A stretch of 64,000 bases of DNA from Planctomycetota bacterium (GTDB lineage Bacteria; Planctomycetota; MHYJ01; JACQXL01; JACQZI01): NCBI GenBank assembly GCA_016207825.1, contig JACQZI010000023.1, positions 1 through 64,000 on the forward strand, given 5' to 3'. Shown in pieces: positions 42,720 to 51,607 of this stretch. Made by a program: the position numbers and the translations under genes. The first letter of the stretch is position 1. Each line of letters begins with the position of its first letter. The notes under the pieces are model-generated. The model did not search any database, was not told where the DNA came from, and saw only the letters and a list, made by a program, of their open reading frames with translations.

Positions 42720-45062
42720 ATGCGCCGTAAAATATATTATCTTTTACTTACTGCTATCTATTTTCTGCTGTCTCCCCTTCTTGCCATTGCCCAGGAAAAA
42801 CCCCCCGAAAACGGGAAGGCACCCAAGGAAAACGAATTAAGCGCCTACATCAACTACAAAAAAGTCACGATTATCAAGGAAGAACCATTCATCGTCGCCT
42901 TTGAGGATGTCTTTGCATACCTGCCTGACCGGACTATCAAGGCGGATTACCTGATTGCCTGGCGATACGGCAAGGCTGAGGAAAAGGCCGAATTTCCTTT
43001 TGATGAAATCTACTGCGAAGGAAATATCCATATAACCATGGAAAAAGACACCATCCACGCGGAGCGGGCTTATTACAATCTTAAAAACGGACAGGGCATC
43101 ATAAAGAATATCGAATGGCGTACAGTCTTGACCGATGAAAATGGAAACGTTTCATCCAACAGCCTTCCGTTGGTAATACGCGCTGCCGAAATCATCCAGA
43201 CAACCCCAAATGTCTTTAAGGCTTATAAAGCATCCGTAACCACCTGCCCGCACGGCAAGCCGCATTATGATTTATTTGCCTGGAAAGTGGTTTTTACTAA
43301 GGTGGGCACGGATAAAACCATAAGCTTGTATCACATAATCCCAAGATACGAAGGCATCCCGTTTCTTTACGTTCCCTATATGTATAAAATAATCGGCAAC
43401 GATCCGCTTATCCGCTCGCTCCGCGGGGAGCGCAACACCCGTTTCGGATTCACGACCATTGTCGAACTGGGAGTCAATATAAACAAATATAAGTGTGATG
43501 AAAACGGGGAACCTGTCAAGGATAAAAACGGTTTTTACGTACCTAAACGCTGGGGAGATTTATCGCTTGAAAACGATTATTACAGGAAGCGCGGAATGGC
43601 CTGGAAGCCGGAGCTTGAATACAGATGGAATAATTACTACGGGAAAGTTGGCGGGTTTTATATAAGGGATAAAGGGCCTGACCCAGATAACGACTATGAT
43701 CGCCAGTTCCTGCCCATGGAAGAGGAAAAGCGGTGGCGCGTTAAGGTTTTTAACCGGCATTACAATTTCCTTGGTATTTCCGATTTAAGATACGATGTGG
43801 AATATTCAGGCATGAGCGACCGCAATGTCCTCTTGGAATATTTCGAGCAAGAAGCCAGGGAGGATAAAGAACAGGAAACTTACGCATACCTGCGCTGGAC
43901 AAAAGAAAACACCGGGCTGACATTCCTGGAACGCCCGCGCATAAATGATTTTCAAACACAAACCGAATATCTACCCCAAATAAAAGCGCAAGTTTTTAAA
44001 ATATCTAAGGATGTTTTCCTGCCACTTTATTTTTCTTCCTTTAATGAATTATCAAATATCAGGCGCAGGTTCGATGAGATCGACCCTCGTTCAAATATAC
44101 TTCGCCTAATCAGGTTTGATAGCCTTAATGAATTATCAACCTCTTTCGGGCTGAGGTCTGTCAATTTTACGCCTTTTGCTTCGGGAAGATTCACCACTTA
44201 CGAAAACGGCTCCCTGGAGGAAGGATACAAAGACCGCTTTATCGGTTCTCAAGGAATAAGGACTTTTAGCCAGTTTCATCGTTTTTTTAACACTGAGGCT
44301 CCTAAATTCGGCATAGACAAAATACATCATTTGCTGTCGCTTGACATCCGATATAGTAATAATATGGTCGTAACTAGCAAACCCGCGGAACTGATTCAAT
44401 ACGATAATACGGATAAGCTGGATTATTTTTCTGAGTATTATCTGGAAATTAGAAATAGGTTTGAAACCAGATGCGAAGAAAGATATTTCCAGTTTATGGA
44501 ACTCGGGTTAGCCGCGGAATATTACCCGAGACCCGGAAGGGATACGGTGGGCGAAAAAAGTTCAAATTACCTTTACCCAATGAACTGGATTACCTTATCT
44601 CCAGAAAACCCAACCGCAACCTTACCGGTTTTTCCCAAACGGCATCTTTCAAATATCAACATGGATTTAACCTTGACCCCCAGGGCTATATTTTCCGTAA
44701 ATTCAGATGCTGAATATAACACTTATAAAAAACTAATTGAGGTAATGAACAGCACATTAAACATCACCCCTTATCCGGAATGGAACCTGGGGTTTTTCCA
44801 CCATTACCTACGCGACCAAGCGAACACGGTCGGTTTTTCCCTATCCTGTAGCCCGATTGATAAATGGTGGCTTAAAATCTCCGAACAGTACGATTTCGAA
44901 TTAAATAAATTCAGTGCAATATCGTATAACCTCCAGCGCGATTTGCATGAGTTTTTATTGGAATTCGGGATAGTCAGGGATACGGGAAAAGACGAGTTTC
45001 TATTTTATGTTAATATAAGCCCGAAAGGGTTGTTCAAGCGGAAGATAGGATTTTCTTATTAA
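42720..45062 (+). CDS. lptD: LptD-like outer-membrane LPS assembly protein
   Basis: 780 residues. A signal peptide (1-24) is followed by an OstA/LptA-like beta-jellyroll (about 40-190: IKADYLIAWRYGKAEEK, YCEGNIHITMEKDTIHAERA, TTPNVFKAYKASVTTCPHGK) and a large beta-barrel with many aromatic strands ending KIGFSY. YEGIPFLYVPYM matches the conserved LptD junction (P-x-F-Y-x-P-Y). It would insert lipopolysaccharide into the outer leaflet. It lies just after tRNA-Arg, with UDP-glucose dehydrogenase next, so an envelope-sugar context. LptE and other Lpt genes are not in the window, and the Cys pairs of enterobacterial LptD are not evident. Confidence 0.75.
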   Translation: MRRKIYYLLLTAIYFLLSPLLAIAQEKPPENGKAPKENELSAYINYKKVTIIKEEPFIVAFEDVFAYLPDRTIKADYLIAWRYGKAEEKAEFPFDEIYCEGNIHITMEKDTIHAERAYYNLKNGQGIIKNIEWRTVLTDENGNVSSNSLPLVIRAAEIIQTTPNVFKAYKASVTTCPHGKPHYDLFAWKVVFTKVGTDKTISLYHIIPRYEGIPFLYVPYMYKIIGNDPLIRSLRGERNTRFGFTTIVELGVNINKYKCDENGEPVKDKNGFYVPKRWGDLSLENDYYRKRGMAWKPELEYRWNNYYGKVGGFYIRDKGPDPDNDYDRQFLPMEEEKRWRVKVFNRHYNFLGISDLRYDVEYSGMSDRNVLLEYFEQEAREDKEQETYAYLRWTKENTGLTFLERPRINDFQTQTEYLPQIKAQVFKISKDVFLPLYFSSFNELSNIRRRFDEIDPRSNILRLIRFDSLNELSTSFGLRSVNFTPFASGRFTTYENGSLEEGYKDRFIGSQGIRTFSQFHRFFNTEAPKFGIDKIHHLLSLDIRYSNNMVVTSKPAELIQYDNTDKLDYFSEYYLEIRNRFETRCEERYFQFMELGLAAEYYPRPGRDTVGEKSSNYLYPMNWITLSPENPTATLPVFPKRHLSNINMDLTLTPRAIFSVNSDAEYNTYKKLIEVMNSTLNITPYPEWNLGFFHHYLRDQANTVGFSLSCSPIDKWWLKISEQYDFELNKFSAISYNLQRDLHEFLLEFGIVRDTGKDEFLFYVNISPKGLFKRKIGFSY

Positions 45063-45089
45063 ACCATTTTTATCATCAAAGGACAATTT

Positions 45090-46382
45090 ATGAAACTAAC
45101 GATTATCGGAAGCGGACATGTCGGCCTCGTAACCGGATTATGCTTTGCCCGAAAAGGATACCAGGTGCTTTGCGTAGATAATGACAAAGAAAAAATATCC
45201 ATCCTAAAAAAAGGCATCGTCCCTTTTTATGAACCAGGGCTGGATAAGATGCTTAAGGACAGCATGCGTAAAAAATGCATTTCGTTTTCCACTTCGGTCA
45301 AAGAAGGCGTCAAACATGCCGAGGTGCTGTTTATCGCCGTAGGCACTCCTTTGGGTGATGACGGCTCAGCAGACCTTTCTTATATAGAAAATGTATGCCG
45401 TGGAATTGCCCGGTCATTGAAGGATTACCGGGTTATCGTGGAAAAAAGCACCGTCCCGGTCCGGACCGGCGAAAGAATGAAACGCCTGATAAAGAAATAT
45501 TCAGGCGGAGCTGATTTTGATATCGTTTCAAACCCGGAATTCCTGCAGGAAGGAAAGGCATTGAAAACAACTCTTTATCCGGACAGAATTATCATCGGCG
45601 TGGAATCCAAAAAAGCCGAACGCGTAATGAGAAGGCTATATGCCCGCTTTAAGGCACCGATAATCGTGACGGATTTGGCCAGCGCTGAGCTTATAAAACA
45701 TGCTTCCAATTCTTTCCTGGCGTTGAAAATCTCTTACATCAACGCGGTTGCCCGTGTCTGCGAATTGAGCGGAGCCGACGTAACGCAGGTAGCATACGGG
45801 ATAGGACTGGATAAACGGATCGGGCGGGAATTCCTGAAAGCCGGACTTGGTTACGGCGGATATTGCCTACCCAAAGATGTGGCGGCTTTTGCACACATCT
45901 CCGAACGCCTAGGCAATAAATTCGACCTTTTGCATGAAGTACAAAAAATAAACTTGGAACAACGTAAAATGTTTGTCGCAAAGGCGGAAAAAGCTTTGGG
46001 CTTGCTAAAGGGCAAGAAAATCGCGCTTTGGGGGCTTTCTTTTAAGCCCGATACGGATGATACCCGCGAATCGCCTGCCGTGGCAATCGCTGCCAGGCTT
46101 ATCAAGCTAGGTGCAAAAGTACAGGCGTATGACCCTAAAGTAAAGCCTTCTAAAATCCCTTCCCTTAGAAACCGGATAAAACTTTGCTCATCGCCTTACG
46201 AAGCGGTTAAAGAAACACACTGCCTTTTGATCGCTACGGACTGGGCTGAATTCAAAGAAGCCGATTTTAAGCGGATAAAGAAAGAAATGCTGCGCCCGAT
46301 AATCATAGACGGGCGAAATATGCTTGAGCCAAAAAATATGAAGAATCTTGGATTTGTCTATCACGGAATGGGGAAATCATAA
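45090..46382 (+). CDS. ugd: UDP-glucose 6-dehydrogenase
   Basis: 430 residues. It oxidises UDP-glucose to UDP-glucuronate with two NAD+, feeding capsule, exopolysaccharide or lipid glycan synthesis. An N-terminal Rossmann motif (IIGSGHVGLVTGLCFARKGY), EKSTVPVRTG, NPEFLQEGKAL, the dimer-core helix and catalytic C259 in GLGYGGYCLPKD are present, with a C-terminal GLSFKPDTDDTRESPA UDP-binding segment. Length is normal. It follows the LptD-like gene by 27 bases and precedes coaD by 20 bases, so it may be part of one operon. Confidence 0.95.
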   Translation: MKLTIIGSGHVGLVTGLCFARKGYQVLCVDNDKEKISILKKGIVPFYEPGLDKMLKDSMRKKCISFSTSVKEGVKHAEVLFIAVGTPLGDDGSADLSYIENVCRGIARSLKDYRVIVEKSTVPVRTGERMKRLIKKYSGGADFDIVSNPEFLQEGKALKTTLYPDRIIIGVESKKAERVMRRLYARFKAPIIVTDLASAELIKHASNSFLALKISYINAVARVCELSGADVTQVAYGIGLDKRIGREFLKAGLGYGGYCLPKDVAAFAHISERLGNKFDLLHEVQKINLEQRKMFVAKAEKALGLLKGKKIALWGLSFKPDTDDTRESPAVAIAARLIKLGAKVQAYDPKVKPSKIPSLRNRIKLCSSPYEAVKETHCLLIATDWAEFKEADFKRIKKEMLRPIIIDGRNMLEPKNMKNLGFVYHGMGKS

Positions 46383-46402
46383 AAACATAAGGAGGTTTAA
46401 AA

Positions 46403-46882
46403 ATGAGCAAAGCAATATACGCAGGTTCTTTTGACCCTGTAACCAAAGGACATATTGATGTTATTGAACGAGGGGGCAAGATTTTTTCCGAATTGATTGT
46501 AGCGGTAGCGGATAACCTTTCAAAACCGCCTATGTTTACCAAAGAAGAACGTATAAAAATGATAAAAAGCGGCGTAAAAAAGTATAAAAACGTCCGCGTT
46601 GATTCGTTCGAAGGGCTCTTGATAGATTATGTCCGTAAACAAAAAACAAATATCATATTAAGAGGCATCAGGACGATGTCAGATTTTGAATATGAATTTC
46701 AAATGGCGCTGACTAACCGGGCAATCGCACCGGATATCGAAACCGTATTTGTCATGACCTGTGAAAAGTTTTCTTATATAAGCTCCAGGCTCCTTAAAGA
46801 AGCCGCTATCTTGGGCGCTGATATATCAAAATTCGTCACCCCGGAAGTGTTGACGGAATTGAACAAAAAGATAAAGAGCTAA
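46403..46882 (+). CDS. coaD: Phosphopantetheine adenylyltransferase
   Basis: 159 residues. Catalyses the fourth step of CoA synthesis (4'-phosphopantetheine plus ATP to dephospho-CoA). Nucleotidyltransferase motif GSFDPVTKGH with H17, FTKEERIKMI, ILRGIRTMSDFEYEFQMALTN and SYISSRLLKEAA are all intact. AGGAGG sits 7 bases before the ATG. The FabZ-like gene begins 11 bases downstream; both draw on pantetheine-carried acyl chemistry. Normal family length. Confidence 0.96.
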   Translation: MSKAIYAGSFDPVTKGHIDVIERGGKIFSELIVAVADNLSKPPMFTKEERIKMIKSGVKKYKNVRVDSFEGLLIDYVRKQKTNIILRGIRTMSDFEYEFQMALTNRAIAPDIETVFVMTCEKFSYISSRLLKEAAILGADISKFVTPEVLTELNKKIKS

Positions 46883-46893
46883 AGGAGGATGCT

Positions 46894-47376
46894 ATGGCGC
46901 CTATTTTCCTTATCGGATTAGATCAGTTTGACATAACTAAAATCGTATTTGATTCTAAAGTAATCGAACAAGCCAACCCTCACCGGTTTGAAATGCGCTT
47001 ATTAGATGGAATTCTCCTGTTCAAGCCTGAGGAAGGATTAATTGTCGGTTATAAAGACAGCCGCCCTGATGAATTCTGGGTGCGCGGCCATATTCCCGGA
47101 CGGCCTCTTATGCCTGGCGTGTTAATGATAGAAGCGGCTGCCCAGCTAGCCAGCTTTTATTACAAAATGACGGAAGGGAAAAACGACCAGAGGTTTTTAG
47201 GGTTCGGGGGGGTCAATGACGTTAAATTCCGCCATACGGTTGTGCCGGGAGACAAGCTTATTATCCTGGGGAAATGCCTTGAAATGCGTTCCCAGCGGCG
47301 CATTATATTCGCCAGCCAGGGCGTGGTAAACGGCAAACTTGCGTTCGAATCGACTATTATCGGAATGGCCGTATAG
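46894..47376 (+). CDS. fabZ: FabZ-like 3-hydroxyacyl-ACP dehydratase
   Basis: 160 residues, hotdog fold. It removes water from 3-hydroxyacyl-ACP in fatty-acid elongation. The active site is visible: H66 in GHIPGRPLMPGVL and E80 in IEAAAQ. The N-terminus (about 30 residues before FRFDLLD-like LLDGILLFKP) is longer than in E. coli FabZ, as in other deep-branching bacteria. AAAGGAGG precedes the ATG. It is the last gene of the plus-strand run and converges on the secreted protein at 47435, with a hairpin between them. Confidence 0.85.
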   Translation: MAPIFLIGLDQFDITKIVFDSKVIEQANPHRFEMRLLDGILLFKPEEGLIVGYKDSRPDEFWVRGHIPGRPLMPGVLMIEAAAQLASFYYKMTEGKNDQRFLGFGGVNDVKFRHTVVPGDKLIILGKCLEMRSQRRIIFASQGVVNGKLAFESTIIGMAV

Positions 47377-47388
47377 AAATAATTTCAA

Positions 47389-47421
47389 GCTCTCCGGATT
47401 TATCATCGAAACATGGAGAGC
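47389..47421. terminator. Bidirectional terminator between convergent genes
   Basis: GCTCTCC (47389-47395) pairs with GGAGAGC (47415-47421) across a 19-base loop in the 58-base gap between the fabZ-like gene and the reverse-strand gene. Confidence 0.45.
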
Positions 47422-47434
47422 ATGCCTGATTTAA

Positions 47435-48523
47435 TTATTCTTCTCCAACCGGAACTAATTCTTCATCCGGCTCATCTATATCAATTTCAGGAGGCGTGTC
47501 ATCCTCTTTTTTGGATTCAGTCTTTTTATCTTTTAATTCTTTTCCTTCTTTCACATCCTTAATTGATTCTACTTCAAGGGATTCTCCTTTTTTTACTTTT
47601 TCCACAGCACTCTCAATGTCACCCTTTACCGGCAGATCATTGCTATCTTTAAGCAGATTTTGCAGGTTTGCAATGGTTTCTCTGCGATTTTCTTCATCAA
47701 CGCATCCCTTTTCCATGTATTTCCTGGCTATCTCGGAAAAACGGCGCCTCAACGGATCTTCAAATGTTTTTAGCTCTTTTTCCGCATTGACAAAACCTTT
47801 ATACCCGCGCCGGTTAGTCTTAATAACGCCGTTTAATTCTTTAATCAATTCAGTTTTATTTTCTTTTTCCTTCAGCTTCGCGATTTTCTCCCACCTTTTA
47901 TCCAAGTCTTCTATAATATCCTCGATTTTATCAGCCACTTTATCGAAAGCATCCAGCACTTTTTTGTTTGTCGGCGGAACAGGGATTTGCTCCATGAAAT
48001 TGCCGTATTGATCCAATATAACGGCAACCCCTCCTTTTTTAAGCTTATTAATTTTATAAAACTCGTTTATTTCGGGATCAACGATTTCCCCTTTTTTATT
48101 AACCTCTACAAAGATACTGGCGAATATAGCTTTTTCCTTAGAATACCTTACGATATCATTGTCATAATTGGGTGGGAACTGTTCTTTATCGGAAAAATAA
48201 AAGTACAGGAACAAAGGCTTTTGCTCTTCACGCATCAGGGAAAAAGATTCATCAAACCTCTCTGTCTTCCAGTTAATTTCCGCTTCCTCTATTGAAGAAT
48301 CGGTAGCAATGTTGTTATTATTGTTGTTGTTTTGCTGTTCCTGTTTTTTCTTCTCAGCTTCTTTTTTCACCTCTTCCACTTTCTTCTTTATTTCCTCTTT
48401 TTTCTGCTCCTTCTTAGGCGCGGGAGCGGGCTTCTTTTTACCCTCCGCTAAAACATCCGCGTTCGGGCAAATTATCATCGCCGCCAGGAAAGCCGTAAAT
48501 ATCAGCCACTTGCTTTTTAACAT
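47435..48523 (-). CDS. Exported thioredoxin-fold protein without CxxC, Lys/Glu-rich
   Basis: 362 residues. A signal peptide (1-27) is followed by a Lys/Glu coiled-coil (KKVEEVKKEAEKKKQEQQ) with a run of Asn residues. A thioredoxin-like domain (about 85-190: FDESFSLMREEQKPLFLYFY, IFASIFVEVNKKG, GGVAVILDQYGNFMEQ) has no CxxC at the expected place after LYFYFS, so it is unlikely to be a disulfide oxidoreductase. A helical part and an acidic tail (EIDIDEPDEELVPVGEE) finish it. A periplasmic binding or chaperone role is possible. It is separated by 63 bases from the phosphoesterase upstream. Confidence 0.7.
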   Translation of the reverse strand: MLKSKWLIFTAFLAAMIICPNADVLAEGKKKPAPAPKKEQKKEEIKKKVEEVKKEAEKKKQEQQNNNNNNNIATDSSIEEAEINWKTERFDESFSLMREEQKPLFLYFYFSDKEQFPPNYDNDIVRYSKEKAIFASIFVEVNKKGEIVDPEINEFYKINKLKKGGVAVILDQYGNFMEQIPVPPTNKKVLDAFDKVADKIEDIIEDLDKRWEKIAKLKEKENKTELIKELNGVIKTNRRGYKGFVNAEKELKTFEDPLRRRFSEIARKYMEKGCVDEENRRETIANLQNLLKDSNDLPVKGDIESAVEKVKKGESLEVESIKDVKEGKELKDKKTESKKEDDTPPEIDIDEPDEELVPVGEE

Positions 48524-48586
48524 ATGTTTTCTCCTATTTACATATCTATATATTAAACACCATTATAGCAAAAAAGTTGCGCAAAA

Positions 48587-49351
48587 TCAAGTGCCTTTTC
48601 TTAATCTTATCCACAAGGATTTATCCAGCGTCATCAGCGATTGCATCGTGGCAACCGTCTTTTCGATATCATAAACGACCCTCCGGTGAATCACGTTTGT
48701 GCCGTCGAAAATGGCATAAGACGCCCTCGGGTCACCGTCACGCGGCTGCCCGACCGAGCCGGGATTAATCAGCGTTTTGGTACCCAACAACAACGGATAC
48801 GTTTCATAATTCTGCCATTCGGGATGCACCAGGTAAAAATCAGACGTGCAAATATACGGAATGTGAGTATGCCCGACAAACCCGATAGTTTCAACCAGTT
48901 CGAAATTATATTTAAGGGACGCTTTCACCTCGGGCGTCAGGTTGAAGAAATCATCCTTCTTAATCACATATTCATCTATTTCGCCGCGAGGGGAACCATG
49001 CGTATAAATAACACCATCTCTTTTATATTCATACTGAAGGCTATCAAAGAAATGTTTTACCTGCGGATGCCTTTTGTTGTAATTGATAACTTCCTTAGTC
49101 CAGTTAATCGCCCTTTGCGCCGTCGGGTTAAAATTGGTTTTATCCTTGAAAAGCGCCAATTCATGGTTACCGTAAAGATTAATTATATTGTTTTCAAGAG
49201 ATTTAACGATGCATTCAACCGGATTCGGCCCGTAACCAACCAAGTCTCCCAGAGAAATTATTTCGGTAATACCCTGGGCTCTAACGTCATCCAGAACCGC
49301 CGTAAAGGCTTCTATATTGGAATGAACATCGGCAATAATGGCTTGTAACAT
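48587..49351 (-). CDS. Calcineurin-like metallophosphoesterase
   Basis: 254 residues with all metal-binding blocks: D8-x-H10 (IIADVHSN), D36 (LGDLVGYGPN), GNHE, YTHGSP and GHTH. It belongs to the YfcE/MJ0936-like group of small phosphodiesterases, whose substrates vary and cannot be assigned here. The tail carries a NPGSVGQPRDGDPRASYAIF segment typical of that group. The start has an AGAGG site. Downstream (reverse strand) lies the thioredoxin-fold protein. Confidence 0.88.
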   Translation of the reverse strand: MLQAIIADVHSNIEAFTAVLDDVRAQGITEIISLGDLVGYGPNPVECIVKSLENNIINLYGNHELALFKDKTNFNPTAQRAINWTKEVINYNKRHPQVKHFFDSLQYEYKRDGVIYTHGSPRGEIDEYVIKKDDFFNLTPEVKASLKYNFELVETIGFVGHTHIPYICTSDFYLVHPEWQNYETYPLLLGTKTLINPGSVGQPRDGDPRASYAIFDGTNVIHRRVVYDIEKTVATMQSLMTLDKSLWIRLRKGT

Positions 49352-49383
49352 ACCTCTAAAACACGAAACTAATAACCCGAAAA

Positions 49384-49406
49384 CACCCCGAATGCTTTCG
49401 GGGGTG
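49384..49406 (-). terminator. Terminator after the CODH/ACS gamma gene
   Basis: Reverse-strand hairpin CACCCCCGAAA / TTCGGGGTG with one bulged base, followed by TTTTC, 10 bases after the stop codon. Confidence 0.55.
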
Positions 49407-49415
49407 ATTCCGTGT

Positions 49416-50753
49416 TTACTTCCAGACGTTCTTTAAATATGACGGAATGGCTGAAGCCTCCCTCGGGCCGACCATTACCTGCCAACCTGATTCCGCTTCC
49501 AGCTTGCCGCTTAAGACTGCCACATAACCCGGAATAATCAGCTTTTTATGTTTTACCACTTCGGAAACCTTGTAATCGGCAATCGCCTTTGCAATTATTT
49601 TCTCATTAAACTTATCGGCCGCAAAGGCAGTCAGGACAGACATGCCTTCTGTATTGACAACCACAATATAAGTCGGTACTTTACTTGCCTCGATTTCCGG
49701 TTGCACCGTAAAATATGTAAGCGAGAAATTCGTCGTCACCAAAACCGGGGATTGGTCGGTGACATTCCCAACAGGATAAATCTTAGATTCCACCTGTATC
49801 GGTTTCTGCGGGTCGGTATAAATATTCTGCCTGAGGCTAACCAAAGCCAATCCCTGCCATAAAGAGGCTTCCGGCATGACCACAATGCCGGCATACTTGG
49901 CAATAAAAGTACCTGCAAAAAGCACGGACTGATATGTATCCACGGCCGGAGCGAATAAAATTATCGGGAAACCAAGCGGACGGAACGTTTTCTTTAAAGC
50001 CAATCGCCTGATTTGCGTAATATCCGAAAGTAATTTAGGCAGTTCCGTGCTTCCCGGATTTATAACCAACTCTTTTATGCCCAGTGCCGTAATCTTCGTG
50101 GTCAACTCAGCCAAATCATCCAGATTTTTTCCGCTAACGCCTAAAGGGCATTTATATTTCCTTGCGAGCTCTGCCATTGCCTGGTAATTTTCCGCATTTG
50201 CCCCGTAAAGCAATGGTCTCCGGTCTTCGCAAAGTTTTACGCCCGCTTCCATCACCGCCGGATTTGTGCTTACTAAAATAATCGCCAGTTTTGAATTCGC
50301 CGCAACCGTCTTGGCGGCTTCAGCAAATTTATCCGGATTATTGCTTTTATCTGTTACGGCAATAAGCTCAAATTTAACCTTCTTGCCAACCCGGTCGAAT
50401 TCTAGGGCATTGACACTTTTAACCTTCGCCGTAATATCTGAAGCCGAAAGGCTATCCGCAATCTCCACGGCCAAACCGGTCGGATGGTAAAATGTCTGTT
50501 CATGCCGGAAAAGGACCGTCTCGTTGCCGATTTCAACCTTATTATCTCCGGTTCCTATGGTCACCAACTGAATGGGCGGCATGGAGGCGCTGTCTAATTT
50601 ATTCTTCGCCTCGGCTGAAACATCCGGGCATTTATCCAGAGAAGCCTTCTTACTGGCTAAAGACATCGCAAAAGCCAGACAGGTGGGCACTCCGCATTTC
50701 CCGCAGTTTGTCTTGGGCAACATTTTATAGATATCTAACCCTGTCAATGCCAT
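49416..50753 (-). CDS. acsC: CO dehydrogenase/acetyl-CoA synthase gamma subunit (corrinoid iron-sulfur protein, large subunit)
   Basis: 445 residues. It carries the methyl group on a corrinoid for acetyl-CoA synthesis in the Wood-Ljungdahl pathway. The N-terminal [4Fe-4S] motif is C17-x2-C20-x4-C25-x16-C42 (NCGKCGVPTCLAFAMSLASK, then CPDV), followed by the TIM-barrel methyl-handling domain (PLLYGANAENYQAMAELARK, ELVINPGS) and the C-terminal corrinoid-binding part (TNFSLTYFTVQPEIE, KKLIIPGYVAVLSGKLEAES). The ATG at 50753 has AAAGGA; a TTG nine bases upstream is less likely. The other CODH/ACS genes are not adjacent: this subunit stands alone, next to the pyruvate oxidoreductase locus in divergent orientation. 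Confidence 0.93.
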   Translation of the reverse strand: MALTGLDIYKMLPKTNCGKCGVPTCLAFAMSLASKKASLDKCPDVSAEAKNKLDSASMPPIQLVTIGTGDNKVEIGNETVLFRHEQTFYHPTGLAVEIADSLSASDITAKVKSVNALEFDRVGKKVKFELIAVTDKSNNPDKFAEAAKTVAANSKLAIILVSTNPAVMEAGVKLCEDRRPLLYGANAENYQAMAELARKYKCPLGVSGKNLDDLAELTTKITALGIKELVINPGSTELPKLLSDITQIRRLALKKTFRPLGFPIILFAPAVDTYQSVLFAGTFIAKYAGIVVMPEASLWQGLALVSLRQNIYTDPQKPIQVESKIYPVGNVTDQSPVLVTTNFSLTYFTVQPEIEASKVPTYIVVVNTEGMSVLTAFAADKFNEKIIAKAIADYKVSEVVKHKKLIIPGYVAVLSGKLEAESGWQVMVGPREASAIPSYLKNVWK

Positions 50754-50958
50754 AATAAGCAATCCTTTTCTATTATCACTGACCGACGTTTAAAAATCAT
50801 ATACCCATGGGCAAAATCCGTCAAGAAAATTACTATCTGCTAACCTTAATGTGATTTTCAGTGGTTAGGAAATCTTCAAATATTCGTTCCTAAAACCCGA
50901 AAAGCCTAAGAATATTTTCCTATACCACAAGAAAAAACACTAATTAAAACCATTTTTC

Positions 50959-50988
50959 TTGACCCTTTTGATAAACTTGGTTTATACT
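50959..50988 (+). promoter_or_regulatory. Promoter of the pyruvate oxidoreductase locus
   Basis: TTGACC (50959-50964), 18 bases, TATACT (50983-50988), about 35 bases before the first ATG. The 270-base region shared with the divergent acsC gene is otherwise AT-rich without clear structure. Confidence 0.5.
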
Positions 50989-51022
50989 ATATGGACTTGC
51001 GATAGGAAACTGACAGATTATT

Positions 51023-51607
51023 ATGATTGAAATAAGATTCCACGGTCGAGGCGGACAGGGAGCAGTGGTTGCCTCGGAAATACTCGCCAACGCATTTTTC
51101 TTTGAAGACAATTCGGTCCAGACATTCCCGGAATTCGGAGTGGAACGCCGCGGCGCACCGGTGGCCGCCTATCTTCGCATAGATAAAACACAGGTCCTGG
51201 TCCGTTGCAAGATATACGAACCTGACCATATCATCGTCCTTGACCCGACACTGCTTAACGCGATTGATGTCACGGTGGGCTTAAAACCCAATGCCTGGAT
51301 TCTGGTCAACAGCAACCGCAAACCGGAAGAACTTGGGTTCCCTTCCAAATTCCGCGTGGCAACCATAGACGCGACCAGCCTGGCTATCAAATACAACCTG
51401 GGGCCGAGGACTTCCCCTATCGTCAATACGGCCATACTCGGCGCGTTTTCCAATATCAGCCGTTTTATGCCGATTAAAGTATCCATGGAAAGCATTTGCA
51501 AAGCCATTAAGAAAAAAGTCCCGATTCAAATGGAAAATAATATCAAAGCCGCCCAGGAAGCTTATAATTTAGTCGTAACTAAAGAGGCATTATTATGTCC
51601 AAAATAA
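51023..51607 (+). CDS. porG: Pyruvate:ferredoxin oxidoreductase gamma subunit
   Basis: 194 residues of the 2-oxoacid oxidoreductase gamma family ([49 protein letters not shown]). Together with the alpha and beta subunits downstream it oxidises pyruvate to acetyl-CoA or, with reduced ferredoxin, makes pyruvate from acetyl-CoA and CO2, which fits the acetyl-CoA pathway gene next to it. It overlaps the following gene by 13 bases. Confidence 0.92.

Noticed and set aside
48641-49348. 235-residue plus-strand frame opposite the phosphoesterase
   Set aside because: The reverse-strand phosphoesterase has all five metal-binding blocks; the plus frame has no motif.
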